Assembly (NCBI GenBank): GCA_033065855.1
Contig: JAVXUO010002083.1
Span: 434,001-498,000, forward strand
Direction: 5' to 3'
Source of the DNA: Escallonia rubra
Lineage: Eukaryota > Streptophyta > Magnoliopsida > Escalloniales > Escalloniaceae
DNA: 64,000 nt
Shown here piece by piece: positions 1-11,934 of the stretch (its first letter is position 1; every line of letters begins with the position of its first letter). Under the pieces are notes generated by a model. It had not been told where the DNA came from and did no database searches. It saw nothing but the letters and a program-made list of their open reading frames with translations. The translations under genes were made by a program, and so were the position numbers.

Positions 1-190
1 CTGCGTGTGCAGCAGCAGATGTGCGGCCGTGGCTGTAATGTCGCCGGCGGGGAGGAAGAGGGGGCGAGCTGGGGGAAGGGAGAGATAGGCAGCAGGGTTG
101 GGGGGAAGGGAAGGGGGTGGGCAGCGGGGTTGGGGGGAAGGGAAGGGGGTGGGCAGCGGGGTTGGGGGGAAGGGAAGGGGGAGATTCAAT
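1..190. repeat. G-rich 32-bp minisatellite
   Basis: A 32-bp unit beginning GCAGC and followed by G runs starts at 89, 121 and 153, and the last copy is cut short near 180. The plus strand has many GGG to GGGGGG runs, so G-quadruplex formation is plausible. The stretch stays open in one frame as a Gly-rich peptide, but that is a by-product of the repeat and I do not call it a gene. Confidence 0.85.
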
Positions 191-570
191 CAGTTTCCCT
201 AAAACCCTAAATTGAACAAATGTACCCTAATTTGAAAGATTATGGCTTTGAAATCCCTAATTTGTCAAATTAGGGTTTGGAAAACCTAATTTTGAAACTC
301 TAATTTTCCAAATTAGGGTTTCGAAACCTCTAATTTGTCAAATTAGGGTTTTGAAACCCTAATTTGGAAAATTTAAAACCCTAATTTGAAGAGATGGTTG
401 GCATTTGAAAATTTGAAGAGAGATCATGGGCAATATGGTCATTTCGACAATTCCATTATGTATTTGGGTATTCCGTTAGGTCAGAGGATATAAGTTCTAT
501 TTTCCAAACTTATGGACACGCGTGTAATTACACCTAAACCTCAGGGACATAAGTGTAATTAACCCAAAAA
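191..570. repeat. Degenerate telomere-box inverted repeats and a lone MULE-like terminus
   Basis: Plant telomere-box motifs (AAACCCTA and its complement TTAGGGTTT) recur from 195 to 390, separated by AATTTG spacers in both orientations, so the stretch can fold on itself. At 553-566 the sequence AGTGTAATTAACCC equals the outer 14 bp of the MULE terminus at 7018. No partner end is visible, so this may be one end of a decayed relative. No gene is seen. Confidence 0.5.
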
Positions 571-1556
571 ATAAAGTTGGCTCGACAAAATTACCCCCCG
601 ACGGTTTTGCTTAGAACGTTAGGAATTTGGACAGAAGTCCTTATATATTGCGTAATTGAAAATACACTCTTTTCTACAAAAATTGGACATTTAGACCCTC
701 AGGTGAGATTTTGGAGTAATTTTGGGTACTAAAGAATATTTAACCCTTAGTAATACTTCGATAATGCTTATATTATGCTTGAGATGATGAAACTAAGGGT
801 CTGTTTGAAATCTATTTCAGTCTTTTGTTTTTATTTTTCAAAAAACCAAAATCAAAATCGCTTTGAGTTTTCTTTATTTACAAAACTGATGGGTTGTTTA
901 ATAGTAGTTTTGTATAATTGATTTTTACTTTTGTTTTTCTTTTCTATGTTTTCTTTCTTCTCTTTTCTTTCATTTTCTAGTACTTGAGAGCTTCTTCTAA
1001 GCTCTTATGTTCAACAAGTAGAAGCGCCCCTACCCCGACCAGCATATCTACTTCGCGACCGTCCAACTACTGCTATGGTAGTAACACACAAGCTTGCGAA
1101 TTAGGGCTTCACTGGGTATGATTGGGGTTTGATTTGGTGAACGGATTTGATTAGCTTGGAATTTATATGTGCATGTCGAAGATACTAAGGCTAATCATCT
1201 TGTGGTGTGTTGGTATGATGGTGGATTTGAATTTAGAGGAGCGGTGGTGCCGTGGTGGTAACCGGTGTTAGAGGGTTTGGTTTTTCTGACGATGTTGGTC
1301 ATTGGTGGTGGTGGTGATGGTTGTGGTTATCGATGGCTATGGTGGTTGATGGTGTTCATGGGTGTTGGTCACTGGTGGTGGTGGCGTCGGTCAGTGGCTA
1401 TGGTGGTAAGAGGTGTTGGCAAGTTTGGTGTTTGGGTGTGTTGATCAGTGGTGGTGGCGGTCAATAGGTGTGGTGGTTGGCAATGTTGGTGGTTTGGTGT
1501 TCTTGGGTGATAGGAGTTGGTGATAAAGATTGAAGGAAATAATACGTGATAGGAGC
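571..1556. other. Non-genic flank with a GGT-rich degenerate stretch
   Basis: No gene is recognised. From about 1200 to 1510 the plus strand is made of degenerate GGTGGT, GGTGTT and GGTCA units, a decayed minisatellite with many near-repeats of TTGGTCACTGGTGG type. The left edge of duplicated copy A follows at about 1557, at the shared word TTAATTTGAT. Confidence 0.6.
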
Positions 1557-2505
1557 TTAATTTGATATTTGCTAGAAGGCTTAGCCTAACAATTTGTTGA
1601 AGGTCCTAAGCTGGATACATAGCAATCTAGTAAATCACTGGATCTGGTTTGGCTTACCGATTGGTATTACTATTCAAGATCTTCCGTGGCTGCTTGGGAG
1701 CTGATTTCTTACGGCGTTGGTTGGCCAAGCCTTTACTTGAACAAGCTACACTGATTCAAGCTTTTCTTTGGAAAGCAGTGACGTTGTGGTGCTCTGGAGA
1801 GGTCGTAATGATTTTGGGTTCTAGAGCATTTGCTTTTTGCCATTTTCAATCTTGTGGTGCTCAGAACATTTATCATACTCGGCGCTTCAGTAGGTGTTTT
1901 GCTAGGCTTATAGCTCCCTCACATGGTGGGGCGGCTCAGTCTACTGTATTTACATTTCACTCGAGGAGAATCTGCTCTTACGCCTCATCTCCGGCACTTA
2001 TTCGATGCTATGTGGTGGGGCTACATCTCAATCTGGCTTTCAGCAATTGCTTATACATGAGATATACAAATGGGTTCCTTAACCCGCTATTTGTTTGCAG
2101 CTAGTATGGTTTCCGTGCATGCTTTTGCTTTTCTGAATTCCCTTACTTGGCTGCTATCTCATAATGTATGCCATGTTATTTTTAGTTATACTCAGACGAC
2201 AGGTGATCTCCATATTCCTCCACAGGTAGGCAGCTCGCGCCAATTTTTTTGTGCATCCCGAGTGGTCGAACATGGTTTCTGTAAGGCCTGATGCAAGTTC
2301 ATAAGCTTGGGTAGTGTCCTCCGGCTGTCTTCCTGTTTTGGCTATGGTATATAGGCTTTTTTTGGGCACGCTGCAGATTAGATTGGATTGTGGTGTTCCT
2401 ACTGAGCGGATGGGGGTGCCATCCTGTTTGTTTGGCATGTATAAGTTTTATTGTATCCTGAGGTTTCTCTGATATATATTGTTCTTATACTCTTCAAAAA
2501 AAAAA
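1557..2505 (+). mobile_element. Probable non-LTR retroelement 3' fragment (copy A)
   Basis: The stretch ends in GATATATATTGTTCTTATACTCTTC followed by ten A (2496-2505). A GATATATAT run followed by a short poly-A is typical of plant LINE 3' ends. Open reading is broken: a 151-codon stretch (1649-2104) and a 73-codon stretch (2070-2291) have no domain I recognise. I see no reverse transcriptase or RNase H motif, so the class rests on the tail alone. It could instead be a retroposed mRNA. Confidence 0.35.
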
Positions 2506-2729
2506 GTTAGCAGTCTAAAAGCTATGTTATGGTTAATACGTGTTTAGAGGATGTAATTAAGCTATGTTAACTTCAAAAGCCATTGTTACAGCAGTACTAT
2601 TACAATCATATTTCATTTCCTTCAAGTTTTGGCATAGGCCACGAAAATAGTCCAAAGAATCTTGAAAAGCTATGCCGCAAATACAGGAGTTTTAAACCTC
2701 CTGTGACAACACTACAACAAAACTGGGCT

Positions 2730-3150
2730 GTAAGGACGCTCAAAAGCGTCCTTACAGATATCATATTGGGACGCTTTTGACATAAGGACGCTTTGAAAGG
2801 CGTCGTAACCCCGCCCCATTAGAGGCCGTCACAATAAGTTATCGCAACACACATAAGCGCCTCAATAAGGGTCAGGCCTAACAAGACGCAAATAAGCGTC
2901 CTATAAAATGTTCAGTGACTCCAATATGCTCTATAGCGACGCTACAAAGCGTTGTAATAACTCTTTTAGGACGCCTCTAAGCGTTGTTATTTGTGTCGAC
3001 AAATGTAAGGCCTAATAAGGCGCAATTAAGCGTCCTATAAAGTGCTCAACTACAAGGCTTCAATATGCCTTATAACGACGCTAAAGAGCGTTCCAACAAC
3101 TCTTTTGGGACGCTTTTTAGCGTTCTTACATGTTCCCTGTTTTAATTGTA
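2730..3150. repeat. Left subterminal repeat array of the CACTA element
   Basis: GGACGCT, AGCGTCC and close variants (GACGCT, AGCGTT) occur about every 30-40 bp in both orientations, some forming small palindromes such as GGACGCTCAAAAGCGTCC at 2734-2751. In En/Spm elements the subterminal motif binds the small regulatory transposon protein and is required for excision. That role here is inferred from position and repetition. Confidence 0.8.
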
Positions 3151-3603
3151 CCAAATTACAAATATTTTGGTATTTGATGCCTACGTTTCCAATTGCAATT
3201 TGTACCACATCAATAGACCAATGTATCCCAATTTGGTCCATACCGCATTGCAACCATAAGAAACTAATTGAAAGATAACATCCAAAGTCTTTGTATTAAC
3301 CAAATGTCTCAAGTGAATGATTACATTGACTCCAAAGTTAAAGATAACCACTAATTCTATGTGCCTAACACAAAAAGACTCGTGACTATCAAGCTATCCA
3401 ATGTCCATCCAAAAGTAACTTTGTCACCATCTAAGTCACTGATCACAGTCTCATAAAACCTTGAGAAACATATAGTCATCTAAGTCATCTAAGTCAGCAT
3501 TCCAGTCACTGATAATCTAAGCAAAATATAGTCATAAACCCTGGAGAAACATGTAGTCATCTAAGCAAAATATTGTCATCTAAGTCACCATTTAAGTCAC
3601 TGA

Positions 3604-6600
3604 TCACATGCCATCAACACTCTCTAGTTCCACCTGCAAATACAAACATGCACTCATTAGTTGATTGTGTATATGTATTAGATGCTTACACTTGTGATTT
3701 CTAATGGCAAAATTCAACATTTGTACATTGGCAACTTTAGAAGCACTCGACTCTACAACATATAAATGTATTGCTCCATAGTAGCAAGAGTGCAAGCATC
3801 TCAATTGATCATAAGAATATGCGTGAGAGAACCTATCCTTGAAATCACAGAAATGATGATATAGCAAAACCTTTTCAGTTTGGAAAACTCTAGATGTAAG
3901 GCTGAGACTAAAGTGTGCAAACACGATAAAGATCGACTTCAAGAAAAATGATATTTTCAAGGTTTTCTTAGAATAAGAATAAAGCAATCACAAAAAAAAG
4001 TGGGAACTTACATAAGGACATGGCCACGCAACAGTTGCTCCATATGCATCATAAATGGTTTTGTGAAACCCGTATGATCTTATCAAACGTTCATCCTTTT
4101 TCACAGCAACCTGAATAGATACTTCACACCAATTCGGCCCAAGTTCTTCCCCTCCAACTTGTGTAGATGGATCTATGCTCTGTATAATTCCCTTTGCTAC
4201 AGTTTCTGAGGGATTCATTAAGCTCTTAAGGCATACAACATCTCGAACCTGAAGAGTAAATTCAACATAAAACAACTTGAGAGTTGCTGTCATAAGAGTT
4301 GCCAATGACAAACAAAAATTGAGCATTTATGTGCTTAGAGAAGCCTACATGTTTCATTCTATTTTTAGGAGTTCTCTGGTTTGTATACTTTGTCTTAAGT
4401 GGAATTAAGGATTTCTGTTTATTCTTTATTCAAATAATTGTAAGCAAGGAAGAGGGGGACGGGGGCAAGAAAGAGAAAGGGAGGATGGAAACTCTAACAT
4501 TTACATGAACCCGAGTAACCTAATTATAAAACATTGACTAAGCAAAGAAGTAAACTAATTATCGTTCAAGTGATATGTTGTTATACGTACCCGAAAAGGA
4601 CGGAGCAACTGCGTAGACGTGATCTGAGGACGATGGTTAATAGATGTCGCAGGACTAGAGGTCTCAGATATGGATTCTTCACGTCCTCTATGCCGTAAGA
4701 ACATAGACTTTAGCTCATCGATTCGGTTGTTAAACCTTTCCTCCATTTGCTCGCAATTTGCCTTCCATTCCATTGCAATCCTGTGTGACTGTTTACGACT
4801 AGGTAGTCGACCCCATACATCAGATTGGGACACACCTAGCCCATACATGCGAACACGGCCATATTTGTCTTTTCCCATAACCTGAGCAAGTATATCATTT
4901 TCACTAGGTACATCTTGCGAACCCTCTGGAAGTTTTTCTCTCTTCTCGTTCATTTGTGCCTACAAGACAAAACAACTTTCAATCCTAATTGTTTCCAAAG
5001 GAATGTTATTGAACGGTAAGAGAAAGGTCCAAGTAAAGACTACAAAATAGACCATGTAATTTGATGGTGTTCTGTTTTCATCCTTCTTTGAGTGGCATTC
5101 GATAAACATCTCCACCCGCGATGGATCATGCCCCAATTCAACTTTCTATCCAAGAAAACGAACGAAAGCCTCACCATTTAGCATTATTTATGTTAAAAAA
5201 ATCTAACTTTTATTAAGGATGAGTACGTACCTTTCTTTCACGAACTAGGGCGTAACTCTCTTTGCACTTCTTCTCTTTCTGGTTATTCTTATTTTTCTCG
5301 CTAATGTCCTAAACAACAAATTCATGGACACTTGGTTAGTCTGATAAGGGTGAATTGAACATAGGATTCATGTGATAAGAACATTGCTTTAAATGCAAAG
5401 CCAAAGGAAGACCAATTCCAAAGCCTATGCTGACCCCTAAGGTATTTGAGCTTTTGATTAAGGACCACCAAAAGAGGGCCCGATTGAGGGACATCCCAAC
5501 ACTGCTGGACAAAATCATGAAATTCAAGATGATTAACCCATATTTTCCAGCTTAGGCAGGGGGTTGATCATCTTGAATTTCATGATTTTGTCCAGCAGCG
5601 TTGAGATGTCCCTCAATCAGGCCCTCCTTTGGTTCTTGAATTTCATGATTTTGTCCTGCTGCATTTCAGCTGTTTCATGGATCAGCAGAACTCCTCCACC
5701 TCTCAGTTGCGTTCTTTAAAGTCCCAGAAGGAAGCTGGATCCCCCTCCTACTATAATTGGATCCCCTCATACTGTAATTGATCTTTATGGTCATAATTTT
5801 TCGTGGAACTAAGGAAAACTAAACAAACAGCAATTCAACTTGGAGAACAAGATACTGGCTTTGGGTCCAAGCCTTATAATGGTTCGAGTCCCTGAAATTG
5901 GACTTATTAAAACTAAGAGGTCGTGTTCGTAGTTTTTACATTCAACATGCAGCTATAAATACTACTTAGGCTCGTGCCAAATTGCATGTCAAACATGTAG
6001 CATACCCCAATATTCAAAAGAAGTGATTACATAACATATAAAGGTACATACCGTGGCCTTTTGAGTACCCCAATGCGCAACAAGATTCTTCCACTGAACT
6101 AGCTTGACTCGAGTTGGTTTCCTCTTAATTTGATCATCATATGACAATGTCGGATCGAAGTGATCCTTCTTTACCTTGGCCTTCCAATTCCTGAATTTCT
6201 TTCCAAATGATTGTAAGAGCCACTCCTCGGAACCACAAGGGCAATCAAATTTTTCCTGGAACAAATTCTAAGTAAATAGGGTTAATTACACTAGGCACCC
6301 TCAAGTTATCACTTTGTAGCGCTCTGCACCACAAAGTTTTTTTTCGCTATCTGTCACCCCAAATTTTCATAAGTGTGGCACCCAACACCCTCCGTCCAAA
6401 TTCCGGCAAAAAAAATTAATAAGCTGAACTTTGGAGGGCATTTTTGGAACATCACAGAAACCCTAATTGCGCCGCCAACCCCCTTGCGCTGGCATCTCAC
6501 GCCGGTGTCCCCCCTCCTTCGGCAGCGCCCCTCCCTCCCGTCGGCGATGCCGACCTCGTCCCCTGCCTTCCTTTCTCTTCTCTCCCCCTCGCCCCGCGCC

Positions 6601-7723
6601 CCTCCTTCGGCATCTCACGCCGGTAAAGTCTCTTCCCACCCCACGGCCGCAATAGCCCTGCGCCGCTGTCCCTTGCCCCTCTTTCGCATCTTAGGCCGGT
6701 GCCGCACTCTCCGTCGGCAACGTCCCTGAACCCTATCGGCGATGCCGAGCCCCTCTCTTCCTTCCTCTTCTCTCCCCCGCCCTCCACAGCGGCAACAGCC
6801 TCGCGCCGCCGCCTGACAAACCCATTGCAATCTTTTTGACCAAAATGCCCCCTTGTTTAAGTTAAATTACTTATCCAGTGAGGCTATTGGCCGGAATTTG
6901 GACGGAGGGTGTTGGGTGCCACACTTATGAAAATTTGGGGTGACAGATAGCGAAAAAAAACTTTGTGGTGCAGAGCGCTACAAAGTGATAACTTGAGGGT
7001 GCCTAGTGTAATTAACCCAAGTAAATAACTAATTGAAACACAAGTCCATGAGCCACTTCTCAGTTTAAAGTGTACGCAGATTGGTAACAAAGTCTAAGTA
7101 AGATTGGTTTTAAATGATTGACATACATGCATACTCTAGATGACTATTTAATTTAATTAGATCATTATATGCAACTAATCATTTCTAGAGAACAACTTCT
7201 TTCTCGTAAAAAATCAATTTTGTCACTAACCTTGATCAGATCTAACATATCGGTTTTACAAAATTCCGGCTGGTCATGCCAATTCTTGTCGAGTTCGGTA
7301 TACCTTCCGCATCTTATTATGCTGCCTTGAAAATGCGTCAACTTCTTTGTATTCATCTTGTCAATAGGCTGTCCCAAATCATTAAATATAACCTTAATCC
7401 GCTCCCCTTCAGGCTGGCCCCAAATACTTTTCATAGTTGTGACCCCTCGTACTCTTTATCTTATGTTACTGGCTTCTTTTGAAAATGTAATAGCAAAATA
7501 AAACGTAAAAGTATTAGATCAAAGCTAAATGGAAGAAAGTACTTGCGGTCAAGGATAAAGAACTGAATTCTTTAAGGCATTTCCAAGGCATGATTTTGTT
7601 TTTCTACTTACCTGTGGTAGGATTAGACTGGCCAGAAGTTGACCCATCAAACTGAGGCATATCACTTTGTACATTGCTTTGCTCAATCGTGTTTTGTCCA
7701 TTATTTCGAGCTCTAGATCCCAT
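3604..7723 (-). CDS. TNP1-like CACTA protein (plant transposase Ptta/En/Spm, Transposase_24 type), eight exons
   Basis: This is the second CACTA gene, probably the DNA-binding partner of the transposase. Exons on the minus strand are 7723-7612, 7451-7231, 6255-6052, 5308-5231, 5145-5053, 4959-4591, 4248-4012 and 3633-3604. All junctions are GT-AG and all phases agree, giving 447 residues. The start follows from MGSRARNN at 7723, and the stop TGA is at 3606-3604. Family signatures seen are RGVTTM before a core ending in DLIK, the WKAKVKKDHF and QWKNLVAHW blocks, ISEKNK, a D-P-S-R-V-E-M-F-I block, and a C-terminal ETVAKG...VGGEELGPNWCEV...ATVAWP domain. A 740-bp MULE sits in the intron between exons 2 and 3 without touching coding sequence. 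Exon 4 lacks 15 bp (five codons) present in copy B, removing a QTTG-type motif. Exon borders are inferred from reading frame and motifs. Confidence 0.85.
5467..5634. repeat. Inverted repeat (hairpin) inside the CACTA element
   Basis: Two arms of about 70 bp (about 5467-5536 and 5563-5634) are near-perfect reverse complements around a spacer of about 26 bp. A third, partial direct copy of the arm (CTTGAATTTCATGATTTTG) follows at 5635. It lies in an intron of the TNP1-like gene, so the pre-mRNA could fold into a long hairpin. Copy B keeps the same structure near 36049-36216. Confidence 0.85.
6279..7018. mobile_element. Mutator-like element with identical 129-bp TIRs, nested in CACTA
   Basis: The left TIR (6279-6407) and right TIR (6890-7018) are 129 bp each, start GGGTTAATTACACTAGGCACC, and are identical as read. 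They are flanked by a perfect 9-bp target duplication AAGTAAATA (6270-6278 and 7019-7027), the size typical of Mutator elements. The interior (about 6460-6830) is strikingly GC-rich and unlike the AT-rich host, with (G)CATCTCACGCCGG repeated at 6492, 6610 and similar sites. It encodes no transposase, so it is non-autonomous and could be a Pack-MULE carrying a captured GC-rich gene piece. Long open stretches in several frames here reflect composition and are not called as genes. Confidence 0.93.
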
Positions 7724-8596
7724 TTCTGCACATGTAATGAAAAAAATCCAATAAGCAATAAAATGTTTCACTTAAAGTAAGAGTTAAACCAATCATCCGA
7801 TAGGATCCACAAAAGAAACGTCAAAAGGAATCTGCGTGGACTATCATTTGTTTCACTCTCATTAGTACTGTAATTGCTGTGTGTATGATAAGGGAAGCAT
7901 CTCTTATTGATTGTTTATGGACTGAGTTCAACAGATTGCAAGGGGTCCAAATGCAATCTCTTCTTGTTTGTAACACTAGGGTAGTAACCAGTTGTCCACA
8001 TGGCATAAGGACACCATTGGAAAGACTCCTAAATGCGCTTTCAGGTGACGTTTGCACTATTCTAAAGAATGCGATTGTCACTTCTAATGACATCAATCAA
8101 AAAAGTTGTTTGATACCTAAAAAGCAAATTAAACTGAATCTAATCAGGTTAAAATGCTGTGAATGTAACAGCAACTTGAACGGCTAGAATACATACTTTA
8201 CCTCACTCAGATCCCAAGCCTTGTATGCCCTGTAAGCTGTCACTTAAGATAAATAAAAGATGTCAAATTTATATCGATTAAACAGTTTATCTAATCCAAG
8301 AGCAGATCTGAAAACCACAAAGTAATGACTTTATTTAGAGGCAAGAAATAGTCAATAAAGAAGTACAGTTTATCCAAGTCTACTAGAATCATAACATTGT
8401 ATCCAAGCTTGTCCCATTCATATAAAACATGGAGCCCTACACACCCTTTCTAACCCAACTAACATCCTCATCTTGATCACGTGTTTGGGAATTACATGGT
8501 TCAGTTTGCAAAAATGCCTCGACATCATTTTCAGATGCAACTGCATTCATATCAATTGCATCTCTAGCAATTGTCTTGATCACGACATGACATCCT

Positions 8597-11500
8597 CTAA
8601 CTTCCTCTGTGTATTACTTGTTGAACCTGAGAAGATAGAACAAACGGTTCTTTATGACGAGTTAGCCTTTTGAAATTCAGTAAAGTGAATCCATTTTCAT
8701 CCTCCTCCTTTCTACTGCCTTTTGACACCCAATTGCTTTTGAATAAGACAACTCTTTTAGATCCTGAGTATTGTAGCTCAATGATTTCTTCCAAAACTCC
8801 ATAATACGTTAAATCCCCTAAAACAGGATTGTCATCTCTAGCACTAGAAAAGCTCGGTGTCATGGCATTAACTACAAGACCACTGTTCTGAGTTTTTCTA
8901 TTCCGCTCAAGTTCTTTGATATGGAACCTGAAACCATTGATAATAAACCCCTTATATCTGGCCACAACTTCATTTGGACCTCTAGCTAATACCCTTAGCT
9001 CTTCAGAGATCCGCTCATCTCCGGCATGATACAACTCTAAAACCTGCTTTAACAAAGAAAGGTAAGAAGCGCAAAAGGTGCATTGTAAATCTATGTCACT
9101 ACTGTGCTCTTTACTTGCATGATTTTCGAACCAAGACGCAAAAGTTGCATTGTGGATCTGTTTTAGTTGACGAATATGTCGTCGTGGATTTTCGCTTCGA
9201 ATAATATCATAGTGTTGGCTGCACGCAAGTTTGATTAAGAAGATTATCCATTCTAGACATCATAATAAACCATAAAAGATAGTAGTATTCTTACTTTATA
9301 TATGGTGCAACATCATCACAGTTGAACAACACATATAAATGTGCCTTCGCTAATGTTTCATCGTCCAATGATCCCATCTCTGCCTTTCCGAGTGGTCGCC
9401 CCGGGTTAAAGAAAATAGGCAGTCCAGAATTATTACCTTCGGAACTATCATTTCGAGTCTTCCAATTAAACTTCATCTCGACGTTATCTCCCAAGTACAA
9501 AGAGCAGAACGTCAAGCACTCTTCAGCTAGATACCCTTCTGCAATAGATCCTTCAGGTCGACTTCGATTTCGCACATAGGATTTAAGCGTAGCCAAATAC
9601 CTATGGTCTCAAAAATGTATTAATGATCCAAGCTTAAACTGAAAACTGAATAACAAAAACAAATTCATAAGAATTTGCTATAAATTACCTCTCAATCGGA
9701 TACATCCATCGAAAATGTACAGGGCCAGCAATTTTTGCCTCAGTAGCCAAGTGTACCGTAAGATGTACCATAACATCAAAGAAAGATGGTGGAAATATCC
9801 TCTCTAGCTGGCAAAGGATTTCCGCGATCTCGCTCTCTAATCGAATCAAGTCACGAGGATGAAGAACTTTCAAGCATAATTGTCGAAAGAACCGACTCAA
9901 TTTAATTAACGGGAACCGCACATGCTTAGGTAAGACTTTCCGCAATGCTAACGGAAGCAATTGTTGCATTAAGATGTGATTGTCATGACTCTTCAGCCCT
10001 AAGATCTTGGGTGGCTTTAGTTGCACACATCGTGAAATATTAGCCGCATAACCATCTGGAACTTTGACATTTTTCAAGACTTGGCAAAATTTATCCTTCT
10101 CCTCCTTATTTAATGCAAAACACGAAGGACTCAGATATACTCTATTGGACTCATCATATGTAGGATGGAGTTCTGGTCTTATACCCATATCTTGTAAATC
10201 AAGTCGTGCCTTTAAGTGATCTTTTGATTTTCCATCAACATTCAACAATGTCCCAAGCACACTGTCACAAACGTTTTTCTCAATGTGCATCATGTCAAGA
10301 TTGTGCCTCAATAAGTTATCCTCCCAATACGGCAATTCAAAGAATATACTTTTCTTCTTCCAATTCAATGGTAAATCTGGGTTATTTTTAACTAATCTAC
10401 CAAATATAATCTGAATGTCTTTCAAATCATCTAAGACCATCGTCCCAGTCAAGTAGCGAGGTGGATTTCTACATTCTTCATTACCATCAAAGGAGTGTTT
10501 ATCTTTTCGAAATGGATGATTAACATCCAAAAATCTACGATGGCACATATAACAAAACTTTCCACTGTATTTTAACCATTGAGAACAAGCATCTTCATGG
10601 CATAAAGGGCAAGCAAACTCTCCTTTAGTACTCCACCCAGACAAGTTAGCGTAAGCTGGAAAATCATTTATCGTCCACATTAACGCAGCATGCATTAGAA
10701 AGTTCTCCTTCATTGATGCATCATAAGTTTCTACCCCATCCTTCCATAATTCCTTAAGCTCCTCAATTAATGGTTGTAAATATATATCAATATTGTTCCC
10801 TGGAGCAGTAGGACCTGGTATAAGCAATGATAACATGAAGTAAGGTTGTTTCATACACATCCATGGTGGCAAATTATACGGCATCAAAACAACTGGCCAT
10901 GTACTATGAGCAACACTCATAGTCCTAAATGGATTAAATCCATCACATGCTAACCCTAGCCTTACATTGCGAGGGTCTTTAGCAAAATCAGGATTATGGT
11001 GGTCAAAGGTTTTCCAAGCTGGGGAATCTGCTGGATGTCGCATGCAACCATCTTTGGTGCGACATTCATGATGCCACCTCATAAAAGGAGCTATTTTTGA
11101 TGACATGAACAGCCGTTGTAACCTTGGTTTTAATGGGAAATAACGCAAAACTTTTGCTGCTACTTTTTTACCCTTGCTAGATGAACTTGACCCCTCCTCT
11201 GATACATTCTCATTTGTTGTCCACCTAGATGCATGGCATACGTCGCATTCCATCTTTGTTGCATTTTCCTTCCAATACAACATACAATCATTTGGGCATG
11301 CATCAATTTTTTCATAACCAAGGCCTAGGTCCTTTATCACCTTCTTTGCTTCGTAAAAGGACTTTGGTAGAGATACACCATCTGGGAATGCTTCATTTAG
11401 TAACTCAAGAAGATATGTAAATGCCTTGTTGTTCATTTTACCGAGAGATTTGATGTGAAGCAATCGAACAAGGAAAGAAAGTCTGGAGAATTTTTTGCAA

Positions 11501-11934
11501 TCCTTATATAGCATTTCTTGAGAATCTTGCAATAACTTATAAAATTTCTCCGCCCCTATGTTAGGCCCTTCCATTGGAACATCAGTTTCACCATCTCTGA
11601 CTTCATCACTAGACATATGAAATCTGTCATGTAAAAGTCCTTGCATATCATCACTCACGTCTAATGCAACATGTGCACGAGAAAAGGGCGGAGCAGCTGA
11701 TGATGTAACTTCCCCATGAGCAACCCATTTAGTGTAACCCTTTATAAACCCATTACAGATTAGATGCCCACGTGCGTCTATTCGTGACACCCAAATGGAA
11801 TTCCCACACACATTACAGGGGCAAATAATCTCTCCATCAACACTTGCATTAGCAAACGCAAAATCGAGAAACTCATCCAATCCTTTTAAATATGCACTGC
11901 TGGTCCTACGTTGGTTCATCCAACTCTTATCCAT
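8597..11934 (-). CDS. CACTA transposase tnp2 (TNPD-type), C-terminal tail frameshifted
   Basis: This is the catalytic transposase of the element. The first coding exon is 11934-9689 (748 codons). It has an N-terminal transposase-associated domain with Cys and His residues (about residues 3-75), then the tnp2 core with the MRWHHE, HPADSPAWKTFD and LACDGFNPF blocks (about 285-336; D331 is a candidate catalytic Asp) and WTINDFPAYANLSGW. Exon 2 is 9600-9295 and carries a DUF4218-type block (GYLAEECLTFCSLYL). Exon 3 begins at 9218 (QHYDIIRS) and runs into a DUF4216-type domain (TQNSGLVVNA, YYGVLEEIIEL). Within it, a stretch near 9056-9116 probably is a GC-AG intron, but it is open if retained. The frame stops at 8597. 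Shifting by one frame from about 8612 restores a coherent tail down to 8438, so I infer a 2-bp loss near 8612. Start at 11934 is the MDKSWMN Met. Confidence 0.88.

Noticed and set aside
1649-2104. 151-codon frame upstream of the CACTA element
   Set aside because: It has no recognised domain. The copy-B version changes its start through a 1-bp indel, so the frame is not conserved as a gene.
5860-5905. tRNA-like GGTTCGAGTCC word
   Set aside because: Only a TΨC-like arm is present. No acceptor stem or D and anticodon arms can be paired around it.
6373-6830. Several overlapping open frames inside the MULE
   Set aside because: High GC removes stops in all frames. None shows a recognisable protein.
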